A DNA stretch of 11,105 nt, from contig JAFDFO010000111.1 in NCBI GenBank assembly GCA_019309815.1, positions 1 to 11,105 of the forward strand, given 5' to 3'. Below are positions 1 to 6,231 of this stretch, in pieces. The notes under the pieces are model-generated. The model ran no database searches and had not been told where the DNA came from. It was given only the letters and a program-made list of their open reading frames with translations. Each line of letters starts with the position of its first letter. Position 1 is the first letter of the stretch. The translations under genes and the position numbers were made by a program. Source of the DNA: Deltaproteobacteria bacterium. Lineage in GTDB: Bacteria; Desulfobacterota; Desulfobacteria; Desulfobacterales; C00003060.

Positions 1-2
1 CG

Positions 3-563
3 ACCGCCTACGCGTCACGTTTCAGGTGGCAGGTCGTCACTTTCACTGATGGAACTACAATTCAGACCGGCGAAGACACATTCCCGAACAACTTGACACT
101 TGCCCCAGCCTTGCCAACCCCTGTGGACCCGACGCGTTCCTGGCTTTATTTCACGGTGCGCTGCAATGGATCAGGAATGTCTTACTCCAATGTGAGGGGG
201 CAGATCCAAAGTAGCGATGTGCTCGAATTCGAGCGTTATAACACGAGCACAACTGTCAATCCTACAGTCCGCTGGTATGTTGTGGAGTTCCCAAGTGGCA
301 AGGGCGCGACAGTGCAGCGAGGCTTACCCACTACCACGGCGACGACCGACCTTATACTAAACGACACGCTTACGCCATCTATCGACAAGACGCAGACCTT
401 TCTCTATCATTCGAGCCGCGGGAACGGCAACGGGAATGCGTACGCCCGCCCGTACTGGATCAACCGGTTTACGACATGCACAGGTGACGACTGCAGCGGC
501 GTTCAATTCCAGCGCTGGTACAATGGGCAACACGGTGGGATTGCCTGGGAGGCTGTAACCATG
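3..563 (+). repeat. N-terminal lectin/adhesin-like tandem repeats, about 82-91 residues each
   Basis: Tryptophan-centred motifs recur as RWQVVTF (W codon at 27), RWYVVEF (273) and IAWEAVTM (546), spaced 82 and 91 codons apart. Two of them are followed by an IQTG or VQRG turn, and each interval contains a SWLYF- or TFLYH-type strand and an L-EFERY or VQFQRWY strand. This shows one complete unit, a second complete unit and the tail of an earlier one. I recognise the general style of a beta-sandwich surface repeat but cannot name the family. Confidence 0.5.
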
Positions 564-3500
564 CCCACGTGTGCCAACCCCGGCACACCAAGCAGCCCGA
601 GTCCGCCAGATGACGCCACGGGCATATCTGTAGACGCGGACCTGGACTGGGATGACTCTCTTAATGCTACCGCTTATGATGTGTATTTTGATACCGTTAA
701 CCCACCGGTTACCCAAGTCGCTTCAGATATCACCAGCAGCAATCACACGCTCCCGACTTTGTCATACAACACGCAGTATTTCTGGAAGATCGTTGCAAAA
801 AACGCCTGCGACACGACGGACGGGCCAGTCTGGGATCTCACCACTTGCCCGCCCGCCCCGGGCACACCAGGCACTCCGAGTCCTGTCAATGGTGCTACGG
901 GAGTGTCCGTTGATGCTGACCTGGATTGGGCAGACTGCAGCGATACGGATTCTTATGATGTATATTTCAGCACATCCTCCACGCCTCCCTTGGTTGGCAA
1001 TACCGCCGTCAGCAGTTACGCCTTGGGGACCCTCCTGTATGAAACGACGTATTACTGGAAAATCGTGGCAAAGAACGACTGTGGCAATACAGCGGCGACG
1101 GTTTGGAGTTTCACAACCGAGTCTTGCCCGCCTGCTCCAGGCACACCAAGCACTCCGAGTCCTGTCAATGGTGCTACGGGAGTGTCCATTGATGCCGATC
1201 TGGATTGGGATGACTCTGCTAATGCTACTTCCTACGATGTATATTTCGGCCCATCCTTTACTAATTGGCTTAGTGGTTGGGATAACAGAATTCCATTAAC
1301 CATTGACCACAATGATATTGATAGCAATGTGTCCGACTTCCCTCTTTTGGTTTACTTGAGCACTTCCTCCGGAAGAAACAACGATGATGTCTCTGCTGTA
1401 TTTGATGAGCTTCTAAGTGATGCGAACAGAAAAAAGATTGCGGTTACTACAAGCGATGGAACCACCCAGTGTTATGTGGAAATCGAGAAATGGGATCACG
1501 CTACTGAACAGGCTTGGCTCTGGGTCAAGGTCCCAAGTATAAGCAGCGGTGCTGATACTGACCTTTGCTTATACTATGACGTGGACCAACCAGACAACAC
1601 AACCTACGTTGGAGATACGGGTTCAACTCCGGCACAAAATGTTTGGGACAGCAATTTTGCTATGGTTCAGCATTTGCACGAAGCACCAGCCAATGGTGTT
1701 ACAGGGCATATTGACTCTACTTCTAATCCAAATGATGGCACACCGCAAAATTTTGATGGCACACCAACCTCCACAACTGATGGCACAGGCAAGGTAGATG
1801 GAGCAGATGTTTTTGACGGAGTGGATGATACTGTGGAGATTACTGATGATAATACTCTAGATGTAACAAACATTACCGTTGCTGCCTGGATAAAAAGAAG
1901 CACAATAGGCGTTTCCCAAGGTATTTTGGCAAAGGAAAGTCAATACAAACTTGGCATATCACAGGATAAACTATTGGGCGCCTTTGATAATGGTACTTGG
2001 CAGTGGTGCGATAATCTGTCTACTGGTACTATATCCCAGGATACTTGGACACATGTTGCAATTACTTACGATAATAATGGATATATTTATTATATAGATG
2101 GTCAAGCATCTGGATCTGGCACAGATATAACTGGAAGTCTTAATACAGGAGGAACAAATAGTGTAGGGATTGGTAGATATGATTCTTCTGGTAATAAATA
2201 TATGGATGGCACCATTGATGAAGTGCGCATCTCCAACTCAGCCAGACCTGCTGCTTGGATCAAGGCCAGTTACGAAAGTGGAAGAGACGATTTACTTGAT
2301 TTTGGAAGCACTAATCCTACGCCTCCGTTTGTTGGTAATACCGCCGACAGCAGTTATGCCTTAGGTACCCTCCTGTATGACAGGACGTATCACTGGCAAA
2401 TTGTAGCAAAAAACGGCTGTGGGAACACACCGGGGCCGGTTTGGAGTTTTACAACTACTTCGAACAATGTGCCCACTCTAGACTGGACCGGTGATACCGG
2501 ATACACCAACGAAGGTGTTGAACCAAACACTGGAACCAGCGGTTCGAGCTTTGAATTCAGGGTCGAGTACACGGACGCGGATGGGCTTGCCCCAACCACC
2601 AAGGAAGTGTGGATAGATCTGAATGACGACAACGACTACGACGATCCTGGCGAAAAAGTCGCCATGGCGTGGCTATCCGGAAGCGACTATACGCTGGGCG
2701 TGGATTTCAACGCTTCGTTTCCCATCCTCTATGCCGGTGACGGAACTCTGAAGTACAGGTTCTACTTCCGTGACATCCAGGACGATGCCACCGGCAATCC
2801 AGCCCTTGATAACTTCTGGTACCTCACGGTCACCCCAAACAACGCTCCCACACTGGATTGGACCGGTGATACGGGATACACAACCGATGGTGTTGAGCCG
2901 GATGTTTCCGTAAGATGTTCCGCCTTTGAGTTCCGGGTGACATACACTGATGCGGACAACCATCCCCCAACCGTCAAGCAGGTCTGGATCGATTTGGACG
3001 ACAGCGGAGCCTATCAGGAAGAAGAGAAGTTCAATATGACCAAGAGGTCGGGAGAGGGAGACGATTACACTGCAGGTGTAAAATATGACTACTCCAGCCA
3101 AATCAGCTTTGCTGGTGACGGGCAGTTGAACTACAGGTTTTACTTCACTGACGGGCAGGATGATGCAACCGGAGGTCCCACCGCCGATCAAACACTCACC
3201 ATAATTTATTCGACCGGCTGTAACGGGCAGGTATGGGCGAAAACCTACGGCGGCACCGACAATGATAGCATTTATGCCGTGCAACAAACCCAAGATGGGG
3301 GATTTGTCATGGCGGGGGACAGCAGGTCGTTCGGCACCGACACAGACATCTGGGTCGTGAAGTTTGACTGTGACGGGACCGTTGATTGGGAGCGCCACTA
3401 TGGGAAAGTCGGCGACACTGACTTCACCTATTCCATCGACCAGACCCAAGACGGTGGCTACATCGTGGCGGGGACGAAAAATACCCCCTGGGAGTACTAT

Positions 3501-4256
3501 CATGACTTTTGGCTATTGAGGCTCAATGCAGATGGAACCATTGCCTGGCAGAAGTCCTATGGCGGCATTGAGGGTAACGAGGATGCCTATTCCGTTCAAC
3601 AGACGGCCGATAACGGATATATCGTTGCAGGATATACAGGCTCGTTTGGTGCTGGAAGCAGCGACCTTTGGATTGTCAAGCTTCAGCCTGATGGGAGCAT
3701 TGAGTGGGAGAAGACTTACGGCGGTAGCGGTATGAACGCTAAAATCCAACAGACCATAGATGGCGGATATGTCGTTTTAGCTCAAGACGCTGGTATGTGG
3801 GTGCTTAAACTTAATCCCAATGGCACGATTGCCTGGCAAAAGAAGTATCCCGGAGGCTGGTGCAAAGCTATTGATCAGACATTCGACGCATGGGGGAATT
3901 TTACTGGATACATTCTGGCGGGTTACACCTCCAACGGGGCAGGAGGAAACGACGCGTGGATCTTGAAGCTAAATTCAGATGGGACCATTGCCTGGCAAAA
4001 GGCCTATGGCGGGACCAAAAACGATTGGGCCATTTCAGTCAAGCAAACCCACGACAGCGGATATGTGGTAGCGGGTTGGAATTATTCCAACCGTCCCACA
4101 TTTTCTTTGCCGGACGCCTGGGTCTTCAAGCTCAATTCGAGTGGAGGCATCCTGTGGGAAACCATTTACTTCGGAGATCACCAGCAAGTCGCCAATTCTT
4201 TGTTGCCGGATACACCGAGGCTTTTGGCGCCGGTGGCCGAGACGCTTTTTTATTGA
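3..4256 (+). CDS. Giant repeat protein, first segment (FN3, DUF2341-LamG, WTG repeats, propeller); 5' partial
   Basis: The frame is open from the first full codon at position 3, so the TTG at 93 is only the first possible start codon inside the window and not a real start. In order it carries: lectin/adhesin-like repeats (3-563), three FN3-like repeats (573-2457) with a LamG cassette inside the third, two WTG repeats (2463-3209), and six complete propeller blades plus part of a seventh (3210-4199). The last 18 residues before TGA at 4254-4256 (LLPDTPRLLAPVAETLFY) resemble none of the other blades. They are the out-of-frame reading of DNA that encodes FVAGYTEAFG in frame 2. The true coding sense therefore leaves this frame near 4196-4200. 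The role is probably surface adhesion or polysaccharide binding, judged from the domain types. No enzymatic motif was recognised. Confidence 0.75.
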   Translation, partial: TAYASRFRWQVVTFTDGTTIQTGEDTFPNNLTLAPALPTPVDPTRSWLYFTVRCNGSGMSYSNVRGQIQSSDVLEFERYNTSTTVNPTVRWYVVEFPSGKGATVQRGLPTTTATTDLILNDTLTPSIDKTQTFLYHSSRGNGNGNAYARPYWINRFTTCTGDDCSGVQFQRWYNGQHGGIAWEAVTMPTCANPGTPSSPSPPDDATGISVDADLDWDDSLNATAYDVYFDTVNPPVTQVASDITSSNHTLPTLSYNTQYFWKIVAKNACDTTDGPVWDLTTCPPAPGTPGTPSPVNGATGVSVDADLDWADCSDTDSYDVYFSTSSTPPLVGNTAVSSYALGTLLYETTYYWKIVAKNDCGNTAATVWSFTTESCPPAPGTPSTPSPVNGATGVSIDADLDWDDSANATSYDVYFGPSFTNWLSGWDNRIPLTIDHNDIDSNVSDFPLLVYLSTSSGRNNDDVSAVFDELLSDANRKKIAVTTSDGTTQCYVEIEKWDHATEQAWLWVKVPSISSGADTDLCLYYDVDQPDNTTYVGDTGSTPAQNVWDSNFAMVQHLHEAPANGVTGHIDSTSNPNDGTPQNFDGTPTSTTDGTGKVDGADVFDGVDDTVEITDDNTLDVTNITVAAWIKRSTIGVSQGILAKESQYKLGISQDKLLGAFDNGTWQWCDNLSTGTISQDTWTHVAITYDNNGYIYYIDGQASGSGTDITGSLNTGGTNSVGIGRYDSSGNKYMDGTIDEVRISNSARPAAWIKASYESGRDDLLDFGSTNPTPPFVGNTADSSYALGTLLYDRTYHWQIVAKNGCGNTPGPVWSFTTTSNNVPTLDWTGDTGYTNEGVEPNTGTSGSSFEFRVEYTDADGLAPTTKEVWIDLNDDNDYDDPGEKVAMAWLSGSDYTLGVDFNASFPILYAGDGTLKYRFYFRDIQDDATGNPALDNFWYLTVTPNNAPTLDWTGDTGYTTDGVEPDVSVRCSAFEFRVTYTDADNHPPTVKQVWIDLDDSGAYQEEEKFNMTKRSGEGDDYTAGVKYDYSSQISFAGDGQLNYRFYFTDGQDDATGGPTADQTLTIIYSTGCNGQVWAKTYGGTDNDSIYAVQQTQDGGFVMAGDSRSFGTDTDIWVVKFDCDGTVDWERHYGKVGDTDFTYSIDQTQDGGYIVAGTKNTPWEYYHDFWLLRLNADGTIAWQKSYGGIEGNEDAYSVQQTADNGYIVAGYTGSFGAGSSDLWIVKLQPDGSIEWEKTYGGSGMNAKIQQTIDGGYVVLAQDAGMWVLKLNPNGTIAWQKKYPGGWCKAIDQTFDAWGNFTGYILAGYTSNGAGGNDAWILKLNSDGTIAWQKAYGGTKNDWAISVKQTHDSGYVVAGWNYSNRPTFSLPDAWVFKLNSSGGILWETIYFGDHQQVANSLLPDTPRLLAPVAETLFY
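573..1128 (+). repeat. Two fibronectin type III-like repeats with an exact 279-bp period
   Basis: Each unit runs from GTPS(S/T)PSPP/VNGATG through DADLDW, YDVYF and the YxW-KIVAKN strand to VW-(F/L)TT, the layout of a bacterial FN3 domain. The conserved GGCACACCA at the start of the units lies at 582, 861 and 1140, exactly 93 codons apart. Units 2 and 3 are almost identical in DNA over their first ~65 bases, which points to recent duplication or gene conversion. The third unit begins at about 1131 but is interrupted after YDVYFG. Confidence 0.75.
1131..2457 (+). other. Third FN3-like domain, split in two by an inserted cassette
   Basis: The left half (1131-1256) ends in YDVYFG. The right half (2308-2457) resumes with STNPTPPFVGNTADSSYALGTLLY, which aligns with STSSTPPLVGNTAVSSYALGTLLY of unit 2, and runs to VWSFTT. 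Unit 2 has no extra sequence at that point, so about 350 residues lie within a loop between two strands of the FN3 fold. The two halves are close to unit 2 in DNA as well as protein. Confidence 0.75.
1257..2307 (+). other. DUF2341 + LamG (concanavalin A-like) cassette nested in the third FN3 domain
   Basis: The segment begins with WLSGWDNRIPLTIDHNDID and continues FPLLVYLS, VEIEKWD, AWLWVKVPSIS and DLCLYYD, the strand order of DUF2341. A LamG-type domain follows: FDGVDDTVEI, LDVTNITVAAWIK, WTHVAITYD, YYIDG, GTIDEVRISNSARPAAWIKASY, ending LLDFG. This pairing of domains is common in bacterial surface proteins and is thought to bind carbohydrate. Its base composition differs sharply from its surroundings: 61 G+C of 180 at 2041-2220, against 36 of 60 at 2641-2700. 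It looks like a later insertion of foreign origin. Confidence 0.75.
2463..3209 (+). repeat. WTG repeats, copies 1 and 2 (about 124 residues each)
   Basis: Copy 1 is 2463-2837 and copy 2 is 2838-3209. The shared skeleton is N-xP-LDWTGDTGY, GVEP, FEFRVxYTDAD, a VWIDL-DD motif rich in Asp followed by a Glu-Lys pair, DYTxGV, AGDG-L-YRFYF, DDATG-P, and a closing T(L/V)T strand. The Asp-rich WIDLNDDNDYDDPGEK loop resembles calcium-binding loops of the GEVED or thrombospondin-3 kind. That binding is inferred. The repeat type occurs in large bacterial extracellular proteins, but I cannot give a family accession. Confidence 0.7.
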
Positions 4257-4278
4257 GACTGGACAGCAGCCTCGCGAT
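3210..4278 (+). other. Seven-bladed beta-propeller, blade 7 damaged
   Basis: Blades of about 45-55 residues repeat the pattern W-K-YGG, (S/A)(V/I)xQTxDGGYIVAGYT, D-W(I/V)(L/V)KL-xDG. They begin at WAKTYGG, WERHYGK, WQKSYGG, WEKTYGG, WQKKYPG, WQKAYGG and WETIYFG, seven in all, which is the commonest closed propeller. In blade 7 the Q-T-DGG stretch of eight residues is missing exactly where the reading frame changes. The first blade follows TGCNGQ, and the last is followed by LDSSLAIPGCS. The two cysteines might clamp the ring. That is inference. Confidence 0.7.
4191..4204 (+). other. Frame-change point, apparent 25-nt deletion scar
   Basis: Frame 3 gives ...QQVANS up to 4199, and frame 2 gives FFVAGYTEAFG from 4196. 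Blade 6 has eight residues (VKQTHDSG) between the equivalent AIS and YVVAG. Restoring eight codons plus one base, 25 nt, would repair both the blade and the frame. A TTC at 4196-4198 is shared by both sides, which would fit a deletion across a short direct repeat. Confidence 0.6.
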
Positions 4279-5404
4279 CCCTGGTTGCAGCGCCATATCA
4301 TCCGGTAATTCTATTATAACAGATACGACTTCCGTACCAGAGGACACAACCGCAACGGATATAGATACGTCGGCCACTGTAACGGTCACAACCGAGGCTT
4401 CGCAAGGGACGTCCGCTGCAACATCTACCATCTGCTCCTATAATCCGGCCAACCTCTCGCCACTGGCTGACGCAGGGGATAATCAACTGGTGGCCGTTTC
4501 CGCGCTGGTGAGTTTGGACGGCAGCGGAAGCTACGATCCGGATGGTCACTGCCCTTTGACATACCAGTGGACCATGACGGAGAAACCTTCAGGCAGTACC
4601 GCCACCCTTGCCAACCCCACTTCAGTGAGGCCCAGCTTTACGGCTGATTTGGCGGGAGAATATATCATTGAGCTGGTGGTAACGGACAGTCTGAATGCTT
4701 CCAGCGAAGTTTCCCTGGTCCGGGTGAGGGCGGGAATACCCGCAAATCAGATACCATCCTTAGACTGGACCGGCGATACGGGATACACGGACGATGGGGT
4801 TGAGCCGAGTGTTGGCAGCCACGGTGATACCTTTGAGTTTCGCGTTAAGTATGTGGACGCAGACAATCATTCCCCCACGATATGGCAGGTCTGGATAGAC
4901 CTAAATGATAATGGCGATTTCAACGACAGTGGCGAGAAGCTTGATATGTTCTGGTTATCGGGCAGTGATTACACGGCTGGCGTAAACTACACCAAGTCCC
5001 TCACCATCTACTATGCGGGTGACGGTCAAATAGACTATAAATTCTATTTCAAAGATGGAACAGCTGATGCCACGGGTTCACCTACCACGGTTCACACTTT
5101 TGTCTGCGATCCAAACACATCTCCTGTCCTGGTCTGGACGGGTGAGACGGGATATGAAGATGGTGGCGTTAATCCCAATCCTGGAAGCCATGGCACTACC
5201 TTTGAATTCCGGGTCAAATACACCGACGCGAACAATAATCAGCCGGCGGTCACTGAAGTGTGGATTGATTTGGACGATGACCAATCCTACGAAGCAGATG
5301 AGAAATTCGGCATGGGTAGCACCGGCGGAAGTGACTACGTTGCCGGTGTCGTGTACAGATGCTTTAAGCGTATATATCACGCAGGCGACGGCGACCTGAA
5401 CTAA
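4196..5404 (+). CDS. Giant repeat protein, second segment (end of propeller, Thr-rich linker, PKD-like, WTG repeats 3-4)
   Basis: This is frame 2 from the frame change to the TAA at 5402-5404. It opens with FFVAGYTEAFGAGGRDAF, the second half of propeller blade 7, which matches blade 3 (YIVAGYTGSFGAGSSDLW). A Thr/Ser-rich linker follows (about 4300-4435), then a PKD/REJ-like domain (about 4451-4735, with LDGSGSYDPDG), then WTG repeat 3 (4745-5110) and most of repeat 4. The frame stays open back to about 3890, but the codons before 4196 are propeller DNA read out of frame and have no protein meaning. No ribosome binding site or signal peptide stands before the segment. It should not be treated as an independent gene. 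It is the middle part of the broken reading frame. Confidence 0.7.
   Translation, partial: FFVAGYTEAFGAGGRDAFLLRLDSSLAIPGCSAISSGNSIITDTTSVPEDTTATDIDTSATVTVTTEASQGTSAATSTICSYNPANLSPLADAGDNQLVAVSALVSLDGSGSYDPDGHCPLTYQWTMTEKPSGSTATLANPTSVRPSFTADLAGEYIIELVVTDSLNASSEVSLVRVRAGIPANQIPSLDWTGDTGYTDDGVEPSVGSHGDTFEFRVKYVDADNHSPTIWQVWIDLNDNGDFNDSGEKLDMFWLSGSDYTAGVNYTKSLTIYYAGDGQIDYKFYFKDGTADATGSPTTVHTFVCDPNTSPVLVWTGETGYEDGGVNPNPGSHGTTFEFRVKYTDANNNQPAVTEVWIDLDDDQSYEADEKFGMGSTGGSDYVAGVVYRCFKRIYHAGDGDLN
4451..4735 (+). other. PKD/REJ-like immunoglobulin-fold domain
   Basis: The sequence ADAGDNQLVAVSALVSLDGS, then GSYDPDG, LTYQW, PSFTADLAGEYIIELVVTDS, is the standard strand pattern of PKD/REJ-like domains in bacterial surface proteins. 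It follows a Thr/Ser-rich linker (about 4300-4435, with runs such as TDTTSVPEDTTATD) that may be extended or glycosylated, and it precedes WTG repeat 3 directly. Confidence 0.7.
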
Positions 5405-6231
5405 ACATTCAATTTTGCAGATCCATGGGTTCCTGCCACGGGTGTGCCCACAGGCGATCACACGCTTACGGTACTGCCAAACAATGCCCCTGTGTTGTAC
5501 TGGACCGGCGATGACGGCTATACGGATGATGGCGTCGAGCCCGACAGCGGTGCAAGCGGAGCAACCCGTGAGTTTCGCGTCAAGTACACGGATGCCGACA
5601 GCAATTTCCCGACCATCAAGCAGGTTTGGATTGATTTGGACGACAGCGGGACTTACCAAGAAGAAGAGAAGTTCAACATGACCTGGATATTGGACAGTGG
5701 CAGTGATTACACGGTTGGCGTAAACTACACCACGTCTGTCATCATCTACTATGCGGGTGATGGCACGTTGAACTACACCTTCTACTTTCACGATGGCGCA
5801 GATCCTGCTGTAGGGGTTCCGGCAGGGGACAATACTTTGGTGGTGGATCCAAACACGCCCCCAACCCTGACCTGGACCGGTGACCCCGGTTTTGGATCAG
5901 ACGGCATTGACCCTGACAGCGGGGCAACCGGCACCAGATTCGAATTCCGCGTCGAGTACACTGATGGGGATGGTTTTCCTCCCACCGTGAGTCAGGTATG
6001 GGTGGACTTGAATGACAACGGGACCTATGAATCCGCCGAAAAGCTTGACATGACCGGGGTCGATCCAAACGACACCAACTTCCAGGATGGCAAGGATTAT
6101 GTCTACGCCAGAAATTTGGACTACGGCGGTGATGGAACCAGAAAATACAGGTTCTACTTCTATGATGGGGCAGATGCGGCGAGTGGTGATCCTGCCCTTG
6201 ATGACAGCTGGTATTTCGTTGTTACGTCGCC
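4745..6231 (+). repeat. WTG repeats, copies 3 to 6
   Basis: Copies lie at 4745-5110, 5111-5476, 5477-5848 and 5849-6231, in the same frame and directly adjoining. Each keeps LxWTG(D/E), FEFRV-Y, a VW(I/V)DL(N/D)D Asp-rich loop, DY, AGDG or GGDG, and YxFYF. Copy 4 carries the TAA that breaks the frame. Copies 2 and 5 share the loop DSG-YQEEEKFNMT almost word for word, so they are closer to each other than to their direct neighbours, as expected for repeat shuffling. Confidence 0.75.
5402..5404 (+). other. In-frame TAA (nonsense codon) inside WTG repeat 4
   Basis: The frame before the stop reads HAGDGDLN and after it TFNFADPWVPATGVPTGD. Copy 5 reads YAGDGTLNYTFYFHDGADPA at the same place. All five other copies have Tyr here (KYRFYF twice, NYRFYF, DYKFYF, NYTFYF). 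One change, TAC or TAT to TAA, explains it. The context gives no recognised readthrough signal. Confidence 0.8.

Noticed and set aside
2896..2925. Possible compensated double frameshift in WTG repeat 2 (VSVRCSAFEF against the usual G-S-G-FEF)
   Set aside because: The alternative frames give no better match to the other copies, so ordinary divergence is enough.
2673..3503. Long minus-strand open frame (276 codons) opposite the WTG repeats and propeller
   Set aside because: It lies entirely opposite repeat DNA whose plus-strand protein is clearly conserved. It has no start signal or recognisable domain and is a shadow of the biased codon use there.
4191..4204. Programmed ribosomal frameshift at the first break
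   Set aside because: No slippery heptamer or following hairpin was seen, and eight conserved residues are missing, which frameshifting would not explain.
5399..5407. Programmed stop-codon readthrough at the TAA
   Set aside because: The context AAC TAA ACA matches no readthrough motif known to me, and TAA also ends the same gene at 8249-8251. A point mutation is simpler, particularly with a second lesion in the gene.
5078..5791. Minus-strand open frame (237 codons) opposite WTG repeats 4 and 5
   Set aside because: It arises for the same reason as the other shadow. Its repeated internal segments mirror the plus-strand repeats and no gene signals are present.
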